From Blastocatellia bacterium (GTDB lineage Bacteria; Acidobacteriota; Blastocatellia; Pyrinomonadales; Pyrinomonadaceae), in assembly GCA_013697915.1 (NCBI GenBank), contig JACCVY010000257.1, forward strand, positions 17,577 to 81,576: a stretch of DNA of 64,000 nt. The letters run 5' to 3'. A program made the position numbers and the translations under genes. A model generated the notes under the pieces. It saw only the letters and a list, made by a program, of their open reading frames with translations. It did no database searches and had not been told where the DNA came from. Each line of letters begins with the position of its first letter. The stretch's first letter is position 1. This document shows, one piece after another, positions 7,894-18,715 of the stretch.

Positions 7894-9948
7894 TTGATAA
7901 TGCGTTTTTGGCGTGTTAACTTTCGTCTGACATTCCCCTTCATAAATCGGTTGCCTCGGAAAACGATGGCTAGTCTCTACTACAGACAACTATTCGCGGG
8001 TCTGGCGCTTGTTTCGCTGGTGCTGGGTTCGATTTCCTGTCGCGCGCTGGCGACCAATCCGGCGTTCTTCGGCAGCACTACCCCGCCAGCGACCAATATT
8101 CTGCGGTACATAAATGGCGATGAGCCTGAGTCGCTCGATCCGGCGATTAGCTCAGGCCAACCGGAAGCGCGCATCTACATGGCGCTGTATCAGGGATTGG
8201 TCGAATACGATCCGAAAACGCTGGCGGCGATTCCGGCGCTGGCAGAGCGCTGGGACATCAACGACGACTCGTCTGAGTTTGTCTTTCACATGCGCCCGAA
8301 CGCCAAGTGGTCCAACGGCGATCCGATCTCGGCGCAGGACTTCGTCTACAGTATTCGCCGGGCTCTGTCGCCGGAGATAGCGTCGAAGAATGCATACCTC
8401 GCTTACACCATAAGATACTCCCAGGCTTTTAATGAGGGCGCCGTTTTTGTCCGCGACCCGGCGACGAATCAGTACTTGCTGGAGAAGGATTTCGCTGAGG
8501 AAGGCGCAGTACAAACTGAGCCGCTAAGTCAGAAACCGCTCACTCCCGGCGGGCCTGAGATTAAGCCAACTGAGCAGGGACCTGCTGCTGTCCCAGACAC
8601 GCCGTTTCACCAGTTCATGCATTCGCCGCCACGGCTCACCTTGCCTGGCAGCGAAAAAGTCCGCGCGAAGTTGTTGGCGAGTAATGCCAAACTTCAGGCA
8701 GCCGTTGCCGGCAAAGAATTTGTCAAAGTAAAAGCCGAAGACATCGGCGTCGAAGCGGTAGATGACTATACGATTCGCATCTCGCTGTCGCAGCCTGCAC
8801 CTTACTTCAGCGGGCTTGCCGCGCATCAACTCTTCCGGTTAGTGCCGCGAAAGATCATCGAAAAATACGGTGACAGTTGGACCGACCCCGCAAACATCGT
8901 TACCTGTGGTCCATTCAAAGTTAAAGCGTGGAAACACTACGACGAGCTGATAGTGGAACGCGATCCGGTTTACTGGGATGCGGCGAATGTGCGTCTGGAC
9001 GAAATCCACTTCATGGTTTCGTCGGATAACCCCACCGCCATGAACCTGTACAAGGTCGGCGAGGTCGACGCAGTTAATAATCACGTTGTGCCAAACGGCT
9101 GGCTGGATGTGGTGCGTCCCAAAAAGGATTACATGGATGGCGCCGAGGCCGCAATCGTCTATATTTTGATGAATGTCACCAAGCCGCCCATGAATGACAT
9201 TCGAGTGCGCCGCGCCTTTAACATGGCGATTGACAAGATCAATTACGCCAAGTCACGACGCATAACCAAACCCTTATCTGCATTCACCCCCGAGGGAATT
9301 TTTGTAGGCTACCCACAACCAAAAGGCGATGGCTTTGATCCTGCGCAGGCGCGAAAGCTGATGAGTGACGCGGGTTTCCCGGTGACGAAAAAAGGTGACG
9401 GTACTTACGAATGCAAAGGCTTTCCTGTGAACCAGGTTGATTTTTCCTTCAACACGCAAAGCTCAAACAAGACGATGGCGGAGTTCATGCAGGCCCAGTG
9501 GAAACAGAATTTAGGTATCACGGTTCAGTTAAAGAGCATGGAATTCAAAACGTTCATGAACGTTCGCTCGAAACTCGAGTACAAGGGTTTTGCGATTGGG
9601 ATTTGGGGCGCGGACTACATGGATCCGTTTACGTTTCTGAATTTGTTTTCGACGCCGGGCGGCGATAATGGCAGCGGTTGGTGGGACAAGAAGTACGTCG
9701 ATTTGTTGGACGACGCCAATCGCTCCCTCGACAAGCAGAAACGTTATGAGCTGATGGCAAAGGCCGAGAAGTACCTGCTCGATGCGCAACCGGTGATACC
9801 CATTGAGACGTCGTCCGTGAATTTTGTAAAGAAGCCTTACGTTAAGGGTTTATATCCCAATGCACAGTCAGTGTATGCGTGGAAGTTTGTATATATTGAG
9901 CGCGATCCGGCGAAGTGGGACTACGGCCCGCCGAGTTTGGCGGACTAG
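7894..9948 (+). CDS. Peptide ABC transporter substrate-binding protein (SBP_bac_5), second copy
   Basis: GSISC lipobox; EPESLDPAISSG, WSNGDPISAQDFVYSIRRAL; true start may be 7966. Confidence 0.9.
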   Translation: MIMRFWRVNFRLTFPFINRLPRKTMASLYYRQLFAGLALVSLVLGSISCRALATNPAFFGSTTPPATNILRYINGDEPESLDPAISSGQPEARIYMALYQGLVEYDPKTLAAIPALAERWDINDDSSEFVFHMRPNAKWSNGDPISAQDFVYSIRRALSPEIASKNAYLAYTIRYSQAFNEGAVFVRDPATNQYLLEKDFAEEGAVQTEPLSQKPLTPGGPEIKPTEQGPAAVPDTPFHQFMHSPPRLTLPGSEKVRAKLLASNAKLQAAVAGKEFVKVKAEDIGVEAVDDYTIRISLSQPAPYFSGLAAHQLFRLVPRKIIEKYGDSWTDPANIVTCGPFKVKAWKHYDELIVERDPVYWDAANVRLDEIHFMVSSDNPTAMNLYKVGEVDAVNNHVVPNGWLDVVRPKKDYMDGAEAAIVYILMNVTKPPMNDIRVRRAFNMAIDKINYAKSRRITKPLSAFTPEGIFVGYPQPKGDGFDPAQARKLMSDAGFPVTKKGDGTYECKGFPVNQVDFSFNTQSSNKTMAEFMQAQWKQNLGITVQLKSMEFKTFMNVRSKLEYKGFAIGIWGADYMDPFTFLNLFSTPGGDNGSGWWDKKYVDLLDDANRSLDKQKRYELMAKAEKYLLDAQPVIPIETSSVNFVKKPYVKGLYPNAQSVYAWKFVYIERDPAKWDYGPPSLAD

Positions 9949-9997
9949 TTATGCGATAGAAAGGGTTGCTTTCTATTTTCCGTTAGAAGTTGTTTGA

Positions 9998-10101
9998 AGA
10001 TTTTCCATTTGTCATTTGACATTTTTCATTTGCCATCGAAAGCGTCGAGGCGTTGTTTTAAATGAACAATGATAATTGATAAATGGCAAATGGAAAATCT
10101 G
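9998..10101. repeat. 7-mer-period hairpin upstream of oppB
   Basis: CATTTGT CATTTGA CATTTTT CATTTGC CATCG; arm 2 reverse complement CATTTGC CATTTAT CAATTAT CATTGTT CATTT. Confidence 0.9.
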
Positions 10102-10120
10102 TTCCTTTTCGCTCCACTAA

Positions 10121-11041
10121 ATGCTCCGCTTCATACTTAAACGTTTGCTCATTACGATCCCGACGATTCTCGTCGTGATCACCATCACCTGGGGTTTGAT
10201 CAGGCTCGCGCCCGGGAACTTTTATTCAGGCGAAAAGCCAATCCCGAAAGCAATTGAAAACAACATTCGCGAGAAGTATGGATTGAACAAGCCGTGGTAC
10301 GTGCAGTACGGCAAGATGATGGGCCACGTGTTGGTCCTCGACTTTGGCACCTCACTTAAATACGAAGGACAATCAGTTAACGGCATCATCCGGCGCTCGC
10401 TGCCGGTTTCGGCTGCGATCGGCTTGTCAGCCTACCTGCTCGCGTTGCTGGTTGGTATTACCCTCGGGTCGCTGGCGGCACTGAAGCAAAACTCAAAACT
10501 CGATTACGCGTCGATGGCGCTGGCGATGGTGGGCATCTCTGTGCCGAACTTTGTCCTCGGCCCGATTCTCGTTTTGATCTTTTCGTTAACTCTCTACTGG
10601 TTTCCGCCGGCGCGTTGGTACGGCTTTCCCAGTCGTGGCATGGTTCTTCCGGTGCTCACTCTGTCGGGGATTTACATGGCCTACATAGCGCGCTTGACGC
10701 GTGCAGGAATGTTGGAAGTGTTGCGCTCGGATTACATTCGCACCGCTCGATCCAAAGGATTAAGTGAGCGGCAAGTCGTGATGCGTCACGCGCTGCGTGG
10801 TGGACTTATGCCCGTCGTCTCTTTTACCGGACCGGCACTGGCCTTCCTGTTAACGGGAACTGTTGTGGTCGAACGTCTGTTCACGCTGCCGGGGTTGGGA
10901 AACTATTTCATTCAGGCGTCATTGAATCGTGACGAGCCGCTGATTATCGGCATCGTTTCTTTCATCGCAATAACGCTGTTGCTGATGAACCTGGTCGTGG
11001 ACATTGCGTACGCGTACCTTGATCCGCGCATTCGCTATTGA
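10121..11041 (+). CDS. oppB: Peptide ABC transporter permease, OppB/DppB type
   Basis: LRFILKRLLITIPTILVV N-terminus, YIRTARSKGLSERQVVMRHALR EAA loop. Confidence 0.92.
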   Translation: MLRFILKRLLITIPTILVVITITWGLIRLAPGNFYSGEKPIPKAIENNIREKYGLNKPWYVQYGKMMGHVLVLDFGTSLKYEGQSVNGIIRRSLPVSAAIGLSAYLLALLVGITLGSLAALKQNSKLDYASMALAMVGISVPNFVLGPILVLIFSLTLYWFPPARWYGFPSRGMVLPVLTLSGIYMAYIARLTRAGMLEVLRSDYIRTARSKGLSERQVVMRHALRGGLMPVVSFTGPALAFLLTGTVVVERLFTLPGLGNYFIQASLNRDEPLIIGIVSFIAITLLLMNLVVDIAYAYLDPRIRY

Positions 11042-11114
11042 AAAGTAGAACAGGCCCGAGTCTGCTCATGGAATTGAACTCGAAGCGCCGGGCAGGAATG
11101 TCTGTCCACTCTTT

Positions 11115-12125
11115 ATGAACGAAGACGAAAGAACTCCGGAGCCCGAAATCATCCACACGCCGCCTGAGTTTGTGGTGGCGGAAGAAGAGTTTCATACGCC
11201 CGCCGGCGAAGAAATAATCGCGGGCACGTCGCTTTGGAAAGACGCGTGGCGCCGGTTATTGAAAAATCGGTTGGCCGTGTTTGGCATGATCGTTGTGATT
11301 CTGGTGGCGATAGCGTCGCTGATTGGGCCGGAGATTATCAAGCGAGTTAATGGTTTCGGTCCGGACTACATTCCTTCAGACTCGCAGCTAATCAAGTCGT
11401 TTGCTCCATTCAAAGCGCCCGACGGCTCCTTCTCATGGAAGCACCCAATGGGAACCGACAATCAAGGCCGCGACATCATGGCGCGCGTGCTGCAAGGCGG
11501 GCAGATCTCGCTGATGGTTGGCATCATTGCCACAATCGTCTCGCTGTTGATTGGCGTCGCCTATGGCGCAGTCGCCGGCTATCTGGGTGGGCGCATCGAC
11601 AACCTGATGATGCGATTCGTCGATATTTTGTACTCGCTCCCGTACATCATTCTGGTGATTGTGTTGCTGGCCATGTTCCGCAGCAGCACGGCGGTCGGTC
11701 AGTTAGTCCTGTTGTTTATCGCTCTCGGGTCGGTTTCGTGGCTCACCATGGCGCGAATCGTTCGTGGCCAGGTGCTTTCGCTAAAGAACCAGGAATTCGT
11801 CCTGGCGGCGCGCGCGACCGGCGTCTCGACCGCGCGAATTATCTTTCGACACATCGTGCCCAACACCCTGGGACCAGTCATCGTTTATGCAACGCTAACA
11901 ATCCCGACGGTGATGCTTAGCGAAGCCTTTCTTTCTTATCTGGGTTTTGGGGTGCAGCCGCCGTTGGCTTCGTGGGGCAGCTTAGCGTCTGACGGGATCC
12001 AGAATATTGCGATTTTCCCCTGGCAACTGATTTTTCCCGGACTGACGATGGCGCTGACTTTGTTTTCACTAAACTTTCTTGGTGATGGACTGCGCGATGC
12101 GCTCGATCCACAGATGCGTAAGTAG
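11115..12125 (+). CDS. oppC: Peptide ABC transporter permease, OppC/DppC type
   Basis: HPMGTDNQGRDIMARVL; FVLAARATGVSTARIIFRHIVPN. Confidence 0.92.
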   Translation: MNEDERTPEPEIIHTPPEFVVAEEEFHTPAGEEIIAGTSLWKDAWRRLLKNRLAVFGMIVVILVAIASLIGPEIIKRVNGFGPDYIPSDSQLIKSFAPFKAPDGSFSWKHPMGTDNQGRDIMARVLQGGQISLMVGIIATIVSLLIGVAYGAVAGYLGGRIDNLMMRFVDILYSLPYIILVIVLLAMFRSSTAVGQLVLLFIALGSVSWLTMARIVRGQVLSLKNQEFVLAARATGVSTARIIFRHIVPNTLGPVIVYATLTIPTVMLSEAFLSYLGFGVQPPLASWGSLASDGIQNIAIFPWQLIFPGLTMALTLFSLNFLGDGLRDALDPQMRK

Positions 12126-12135
12126 CACCAGGTAG

Positions 12136-12185
12136 CACAGACTTCAGTCTGTGTTGGCGGGAAAGAGCACAGGCTAAAGCCTATG
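12136..12185. repeat. Two tandem REP-like palindromes between oppC and oppD
   Basis: CACAGACTTCAGTCTGTG and CACAGGCTAAAGCCTATG. Confidence 0.75.
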
Positions 12186-12197
12186 CCACTGAGTAAG

Positions 12198-13226
12198 ATG
12201 AACAATAACGGAAATCTTCTGGAAGTCACTGACCTGCGCACCTACTTCGACACCGAAGACGGGATCGTCAAGGCTGTTGATGGTATCTCGTTTCAGCTTA
12301 AGCGCGGCGAGACGCTGGGCATCGTGGGCGAATCTGGCTCAGGCAAGTCAGTCACAAATCTTTCGATCATTCGCCTGGTGCCAACGCCGCCGGGCAAGAT
12401 CGTTTCCGGCAAAGTGATCTTCGACGGACAAAATTTACTGACGCTGAGTAACGAAGCTGTGCGTCACATTCGCGGCCGTCGCATTGCCATGATCTTTCAG
12501 GATCCAATGACCTCGTTGAATCCTTTCATGAAAGTCTCGCGCCAGTTGATGGAGATGACCCGTCTGCATCTTGGCCACACGAAGCAGCAGGCGTACGAAC
12601 ACGCCATCAAGATGCTCGAGACGGTGGGCATTCCGGATGCGCGCGCTCGCGCTAACAACTATCCGCACGAATTTTCGGGTGGCATGCGCCAGCGAGTGAT
12701 GATTGCCATGGCACTTTCCTGCGAACCGGAATTGTTGATTGCTGACGAACCTACGACCGCCCTCGACGTTACTATTCAGGCGCAAATTCTGGAATTGATA
12801 AAGAGACTAAAACAAGCGACTGGAACCAGCGTGATATTGATTACACACGACCTGGGCATTGTTGCGGGTATGACTGACCATTTGCTGGTCATGTATGCCG
12901 GAAAGATTTTTGAGCAAGCGCCGACAAAAGAGTTATTCGCCACGCCCGGAAATCCGTATACGAAAGGTTTGCTGCGATCGGTCCCGGATCCGACAGCGGA
13001 ACAGGGCGAGCTTTATCAGATTCCGGGTTTGCCGCCGGACGTAGCGCACTTACCACCGGGATGTCCCTTTGCGGCGCGTTGCGATCGCGTCCAGGAGATT
13101 TGTCATCGCGAATTTCCGCCGTTTGTGCAGTTAACCGCGGATCATTGTTCGTTGTGCCATTTCGCCCATGAGGTTTACGAAGAGTCGCGCGCGGAAGGGG
13201 CACGAAGTTCAGAGTCCAATCTTTAG
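12198..13226 (+). CDS. oppD: Peptide ABC transporter ATPase, OppD type
   Basis: GESGSGKS Walker [17 protein letters not shown]-terminal oligopeptide-binding domain; upstream ATG at 12183 lies in a palindrome. Confidence 0.93.
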   Translation: MNNNGNLLEVTDLRTYFDTEDGIVKAVDGISFQLKRGETLGIVGESGSGKSVTNLSIIRLVPTPPGKIVSGKVIFDGQNLLTLSNEAVRHIRGRRIAMIFQDPMTSLNPFMKVSRQLMEMTRLHLGHTKQQAYEHAIKMLETVGIPDARARANNYPHEFSGGMRQRVMIAMALSCEPELLIADEPTTALDVTIQAQILELIKRLKQATGTSVILITHDLGIVAGMTDHLLVMYAGKIFEQAPTKELFATPGNPYTKGLLRSVPDPTAEQGELYQIPGLPPDVAHLPPGCPFAARCDRVQEICHREFPPFVQLTADHCSLCHFAHEVYEESRAEGARSSESNL

Positions 13227-13281
13227 ATTGCTGCTTAGTGGCAGCCAACGTAAACGCAAGCAAAAGCTTGTACTCTGAACT
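13206..13281. repeat. Palindrome between oppD and oppF, overlapping oppD stop
   Basis: AGTTCAGAGT ... ACTCTGAACT. Confidence 0.7.
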
Positions 13282-13307
13282 GCACTTAGCCAGCTCCAAA
13301 AAAAAAT

Positions 13308-14405
13308 ATGAGCACTCAAGAAACAAATCCCGACAGCATTGTGGAAATGCCGCCACCAATCGAGAGCGGTCATGGCGATCCGTTGATCGCTATCCGGGAC
13401 TTGAAGGTCTATTTTCCGATAGCCGGCAACCGCAACGTAAAAGCAGTTGACGGAGTCACGATCGACATTTATGCCGGCGAGACGCTGGGCCTGGTTGGTG
13501 AATCCGGTTGTGGCAAGTCGACGCTTGGCCGCGCGATCCTGCGGCTGGTCGAACCGACATCCGGGCAGGTGCTCTATCGCAACAACGATCTCGCAAAACT
13601 GTCCACACGCGAACTGCGCAAGCACCGCCGGCATCTCCAGATAATTTTTCAGGATCCTTACGCTTCGCTAAATCCGCGTATGACGGTCGGCCAGATCGTG
13701 GGCGAGCCATTGGATACGTTTCGCATCGCGCGCGGCAGGGGAGCAGAACAGCGAGTACAAGAGTTATTGGAAACTGTCGGGTTGAGCAAACGGTTCACAA
13801 AACGTTATCCCCATGAATTTTCCGGTGGCCAACGGCAGCGCATCGGCATCGCGCGCGCGCTGGCGGTGGATCCTGATTTCATAGTCGCGGATGAACCAAT
13901 CTCCGCGCTTGACGTTTCCATCCAGGCGCAGATCATGAATCTGCTGGAAAAGCTACAACGGGAAAAGAACCTCACCTACCTTTTCATTTCACATGACCTA
14001 CGGGCCATTCGGCATGTGTCGGATCGAGTAGCGGTTATGTATCTCGGCAAACTCGTTGAGATAGCCGGCGCCAAAGCCATCTACGCTGATCCTTTAATGC
14101 CCTACACGAAGGCGCTTATTTCCGCCGTACCGGTGCCGGATCCGGTAGTGGAAGCAACCCGGCAGCGAATCGTGCTCGAGGGCGATGTGCCCTCTCCAAT
14201 TAATCCGCCGACCGGATGCCGCTTTCACACACGTTGCCCTTACATGATCGAGACGTGCAAACAAGTCGTTCCGCCGCTGGTAGAAATCAAGCCAAACCAT
14301 TTTGCCGCCTGCATCCGCATCAGCCCCGACCAGCCCGATATTGAAAAAGTCGCGCCAGGCGCCGCCCCGGGCCTTGAGGCAGCGGAGCAAGTCATTAGCC
14401 AATAG
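13308..14405 (+). CDS. oppF: Peptide ABC transporter ATPase, OppF type
   Basis: [30 protein letters not shown], oligo_HPY C-terminus. Confidence 0.93.
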   Translation: MSTQETNPDSIVEMPPPIESGHGDPLIAIRDLKVYFPIAGNRNVKAVDGVTIDIYAGETLGLVGESGCGKSTLGRAILRLVEPTSGQVLYRNNDLAKLSTRELRKHRRHLQIIFQDPYASLNPRMTVGQIVGEPLDTFRIARGRGAEQRVQELLETVGLSKRFTKRYPHEFSGGQRQRIGIARALAVDPDFIVADEPISALDVSIQAQIMNLLEKLQREKNLTYLFISHDLRAIRHVSDRVAVMYLGKLVEIAGAKAIYADPLMPYTKALISAVPVPDPVVEATRQRIVLEGDVPSPINPPTGCRFHTRCPYMIETCKQVVPPLVEIKPNHFAACIRISPDQPDIEKVAPGAAPGLEAAEQVISQ

Positions 14406-14626
14406 CCCTCAAATTCCTCGCAAATCGCGGTTATGTTCAGCCTTAAACGCATGAAAAGCGTTTGCTATTAGTCGTTTATCAATAGGGCAAGTTGTTCTGT
14501 TGAGCAGGATGCGGTCGTACTGTGCGGCCAGCAAGTTCTGATTGAGCCCTTATTGATAACGCAATTGGAAACTTATACTGAAACGACGATTTGAGTAGTG
14601 CGTTGCGGACTTTTGCAAGTAATCGA

Positions 14627-16414
14627 ATGCCACGTCGCAAACAAGAGTCTCGTGCAAAACGAGCGATAGCCAAAGCGCCAAGGTCCGCACCTGAGCAGTC
14701 GCCTGAGATTGTTCAGGAACATCCAGAGGATGCACCGGCAGGCTGGCTGGAAGTGCAAGAGAAACTGGCAAGCTCTCATGGGCTGTCGCTGTTGCTTGTT
14801 GACGGGCGACAACCTCCCGCCATCGCTGTCTCAAACAACAACTCGATATGTCACGCGTTTCAATCATCGCCCGAGCATGTTCATCTTTGCGATCCTTTTT
14901 GTGGAGATGCACACCGCCGCGCCCTGAGCGCCCGGTCAGTGGTCCATTACAAATGCCACGCCGGGTTGGAGTGTTTCACAATGCCGGTTGAAATTCCCGG
15001 CGAACCGAATCTTGCTGTAATTGGGGGCCGCGCGTTCGTTAGCGGCACTGACTATCGTGCGCTTGCCGAGCGCTTTCGCGCAGGCGAATTAAATGAATTG
15101 CTTGAGCGAGCGCCGTTTGAGAATGTGATCTTTTCCGAACCGCAGCGCTTGACTCAGTTGTCATCGCGTGTGGAAAAGGCCGCGCAAGCTTTGTCGACTT
15201 CACACGCGAAGGAGCCCATTGAAGCATCCAGTGAACTAAAGATAGAGCAACTTGTTCAACCGGAGGCACTACTGGCCGTTCCGGTTGCCCAAGCCCGCGA
15301 TGATTCGTTCCGGGCCCAAACGCAACCCGATCTGCAAGGTGAAGTGGATCGCCTGCGGAGTGAATTGCAACATCGTGCTGATCTTGCTGAATCGTTGAAA
15401 CACTTTCTCGAGCGCATTAGCTCCAACGAACCGGAACAGACTTACGTGGCCATTTTAACGCAGGCGAAAAGCCTGCTCCGCGCCGAACGCGCTTCGCTGA
15501 TGGTGCTTGACGAGGACGAAAACGAGCTTGTGATGAAGGCGGCCATTGGATTGTCAGTTCCAAAAGAGGACGTGGCTCGCGCCCGGCTGGGCGAAGGTAT
15601 CGCCGGCCGGGTAGCGGAATCAGGACGACCGATGATTGTCGCTAATGCTGTGAGCATTCGTCCGTTCGTTGCGAATGAGAAACGTGATTACAAAACTGCA
15701 TCGTTCATCAGTTATCCCATCAGCATGCGCGGCCGCAAGATTGGCGTGCTGAATCTTACCGATAAGACAACCGGCGAAGTATTTGATGACGTGGATTTGA
15801 GTTTGCTGGACTTGGTTGGCCCGCAGATCGCGATTGCGCTCGAGCGCGCGGAATGGCAGGACCGTGCCGCTCAGTTTCAGTTGATGTCGATTACTGATCC
15901 CTTAACCGGACTGCTCAATCGCCGTTACCTGGAAGAGCGTTTAACTGAGGAACTAAACCGTTCGCTGCGCTACAACTATTCGATGAGTTGTTTAATGATC
16001 GACATTGATGACTTCAAGAAATACAACGATCTCAATGGTCATCAGGCCGGCGACGACGCTTTGAAGATCGCGGCCCACTGCCTGAAGACGGCGCTTCGGT
16101 CCGCCGATGTCGCTTGCCGCTATGGCGGTGAAGAGTTTTGCATTCTGCTGCCGCAAACGTCGCTTACCGAAGCCGGCGTAATCGCCGAGCGCATGCGGCA
16201 GCGCGTCGCAGAAACAGGCTTCCCCTACGGAAAGTCGCAGCCTTTAGGCGTGGTCAGTATCAGCGTCGGCATATCGACGTTTGCCCGCGACATCGATACC
16301 GCCCAAAAAGTGATCGCGACGGCAGACCGCGCGCTTTACAGCGCCAAGAATCGGGGAAAGAACCGGGTTGAGTATTACGTCGAAAACTTGACCGGCGGGC
16401 CGGCTAACAAATGA
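14627..16414 (+). CDS. Diguanylate cyclase with PocR and GAF sensory domains
   Basis: PocR-like Cys-rich segment (HLCDPFCGDAHRRAL...YKCHAGLECFTMPV), GAF, GGDEF with YGGEEF; ORF track start 14591 is TTG, first ATG is 14627. Confidence 0.88.
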   Translation: MPRRKQESRAKRAIAKAPRSAPEQSPEIVQEHPEDAPAGWLEVQEKLASSHGLSLLLVDGRQPPAIAVSNNNSICHAFQSSPEHVHLCDPFCGDAHRRALSARSVVHYKCHAGLECFTMPVEIPGEPNLAVIGGRAFVSGTDYRALAERFRAGELNELLERAPFENVIFSEPQRLTQLSSRVEKAAQALSTSHAKEPIEASSELKIEQLVQPEALLAVPVAQARDDSFRAQTQPDLQGEVDRLRSELQHRADLAESLKHFLERISSNEPEQTYVAILTQAKSLLRAERASLMVLDEDENELVMKAAIGLSVPKEDVARARLGEGIAGRVAESGRPMIVANAVSIRPFVANEKRDYKTASFISYPISMRGRKIGVLNLTDKTTGEVFDDVDLSLLDLVGPQIAIALERAEWQDRAAQFQLMSITDPLTGLLNRRYLEERLTEELNRSLRYNYSMSCLMIDIDDFKKYNDLNGHQAGDDALKIAAHCLKTALRSADVACRYGGEEFCILLPQTSLTEAGVIAERMRQRVAETGFPYGKSQPLGVVSISVGISTFARDIDTAQKVIATADRALYSAKNRGKNRVEYYVENLTGGPANK

Positions 16415-18657
16415 GTCCAAGACCACAGCAAGAGCGGCGCATTCTTGGCCGCGTTAAGCGAGCAGAGTTTGTTGGCAGAGATGCCGAACTCGAGCGCATC
16501 CTCTCGCTCGCTTCGCATGCAAATTCTGCCCGCGCAGGAGGAGGACTGCTTATTCTGCTGGCGCCGCTAGCTGGAGTCTCTGAGCTGATGCGTCAGGCTT
16601 ACGACCAGTTGTTCAACGCTCAGAGCGAAGCAGTTCCCATCTACTTTTCGCTGCCTGCAAGCGACACTACTGCAGTCAGCGCTGCCATTGAATTTCTCAA
16701 CGCGTTTCTGGCGCAGTACATCGCCTTTCGCCGCAACGAACCATCGCTGGCGCAAGCGTCGTTGACCATGAATGATCTGGTCCAACTGGCGCCGGCTGCC
16801 GACCTTGACTGGATTGAGCAACTGGTTAGCGCACACAACAAACAACGGTTCAGTAGTGACGAGCGCGAGCTGGTGCGCTTCTGTCTTAACGCGCCGCGGC
16901 GAGTGCCGTCCGGGAATCCCCAACCCTACATATTGTTCGACGCCGTGAAACTCGCAAACTACGACAACGAGCAAGTTCCGTTTGCCGGCGAGCTTATTAA
17001 AGCGCTTGCGGGCTCGCCACCGTTCGTCCTTGCTGGTTTGCGTCGCGAGATCATTCGCGAAGTCGAACAAGCCGGCATCGACTACGGCACCCACGAAAAA
17101 GTTCGGCTGGAACCGCTCGCTGAAGCTGAGGCACGCCAACTGGTTGCGTCAGTCGCTCGCCGCGAAGGCGTAGCGGTAAGCGATGAATGTCGCGACCTGC
17201 TCGCGCAGCAGTTTGAAGGCAGTCCGTTTCTCATTAGCGCCATGCTGTTGGCGGCTCGCGAGAAGCATTTGGCGCTCAACTCATATTTCGATTGCGAGCG
17301 CTTGTATGTTGATGAGCTGTTAGGCGGGCGGCTGAATCACTATTTCACCTCGGTGCTTGAGAATGTCGCGCCGGAGCCGATTGTTAGGAGCGCATTGATT
17401 CGCCTGCTTTCTGAGAGCCTGCGAGCGGGACAGCGCACCGCGTCATTTGCAGCCTGGACCAGACGCCTCAACCTTGAGGCCGCCGACGTCGAAAGTATCC
17501 TACGAAGTTTGCACGTCCAGGAAATTGTTAACTGGGACGGCGAGACTGTGGACACGCAACGCGGCTCTGGAGCGTGGCGAGATTTCGTTCGTAGCCGATT
17601 CCGTTTAGACGCGCTGCGAGAGCCGAGAGCTTTAGTCGTAGCGGACCTGATGTCGGCCGCTTTGCAGCGCGCCCCGCAAACCGTCGCCCGCCATTACCGG
17701 CGTAGTGCGAGCCTGCCACTGCGAGATGTGCTGCAAGCATTCAATTACCAGCGCGTTCCTAAAGTTCTTTTCGATTACGCTGCTTTTGCGGCCGACTACA
17801 AGGGCGCGCCCACTGAAGAGATTGCGGCGCGGCTGGAAATTGATCCGCAAGCCATGAAACTGCCGCAGGTGTTTCATACGGCGCACGGTGTTGCCTTCAG
17901 CGCCGAACTCAAACAATTTGACGAAGAAAGCTGCGTTGTTGCGCACGCTTTTGCCGGCACGAGTTACACGAATGAAAATGAGGTCGTCTGGCTTACTGCA
18001 AAGATTGATAGCAAACTTGAAGCAGATGCCGACGCTGTCGCCGACTGGTGCAATCGGCTGGAGAATCTGGCGCAGCGATCCGGTTTCTCGCGCGTTCAGT
18101 TGTGGCTGATAGCTAATGAAGGCTTCTCAGTTGAAGCAAGCGAAAAGCTGCGGGAGCGCGGGGCGTATGCCTCGAGCCGCATGCAATTTGAACTGCTCTC
18201 GGCACAACTTTCCGAAGGCCTTAACAAATCAACCGCGGCTGCGAACAACGAATACGTTTTCATCCTGCCGATGGGCGCTGATAACGAGCTGCTGGCGGCT
18301 GCGACCGCTGAGCAGATTGCCCGGCGTCTCAACTTCCGTCCCGAGGCTATCAATCAGATAAAGACGGCCATCGTCGAAGCGTGCATCAATGCGTCCGAAC
18401 ACAGCCTGAGTCCCGACCAAAAAATTTATCAGCGTTTTCGGGTCGAAGATGATAAATTGGTAATTACTATTTCGAGTCGCGGCATATTGCCGGCAAGTGT
18501 TGAAGCGAGAGAGGGCCGCACCCATGGGAAAGATGCAGGCGTTTTGGAGCAGCGGCGCGGTTGGGGACTCAAATTGATTGAGACACTGATGGACGAAGTT
18601 GAGTTTGAACGAGTTGATGAAGGCACCAGCTTGCGCATGGTCAAATATTTGAGGTAA
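16411..18657 (+). CDS. STAND/AAA-like protein with degenerate P-loop fused to C-terminal RsbW-like HATPase (anti-sigma kinase) domain
   Basis: N-term FVGRDAELERIL; LLILLAPLAGVSELM in place of GPPGVGKS; C-term AIVEACINASEHS and RGWGLKLIETLMDEV; ATGA overlap with upstream GGDEF gene. Confidence 0.75.
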   Translation: MSPRPQQERRILGRVKRAEFVGRDAELERILSLASHANSARAGGGLLILLAPLAGVSELMRQAYDQLFNAQSEAVPIYFSLPASDTTAVSAAIEFLNAFLAQYIAFRRNEPSLAQASLTMNDLVQLAPAADLDWIEQLVSAHNKQRFSSDERELVRFCLNAPRRVPSGNPQPYILFDAVKLANYDNEQVPFAGELIKALAGSPPFVLAGLRREIIREVEQAGIDYGTHEKVRLEPLAEAEARQLVASVARREGVAVSDECRDLLAQQFEGSPFLISAMLLAAREKHLALNSYFDCERLYVDELLGGRLNHYFTSVLENVAPEPIVRSALIRLLSESLRAGQRTASFAAWTRRLNLEAADVESILRSLHVQEIVNWDGETVDTQRGSGAWRDFVRSRFRLDALREPRALVVADLMSAALQRAPQTVARHYRRSASLPLRDVLQAFNYQRVPKVLFDYAAFAADYKGAPTEEIAARLEIDPQAMKLPQVFHTAHGVAFSAELKQFDEESCVVAHAFAGTSYTNENEVVWLTAKIDSKLEADADAVADWCNRLENLAQRSGFSRVQLWLIANEGFSVEASEKLRERGAYASSRMQFELLSAQLSEGLNKSTAAANNEYVFILPMGADNELLAAATAEQIARRLNFRPEAINQIKTAIVEACINASEHSLSPDQKIYQRFRVEDDKLVITISSRGILPASVEAREGRTHGKDAGVLEQRRGWGLKLIETLMDEVEFERVDEGTSLRMVKYLR

Positions 18658-18715
18658 AGCAAACTGTTAGTTTGCGGCGCGTGCGCCCTTAACATCCTGA
18701 CGAGGAATAATTAGT

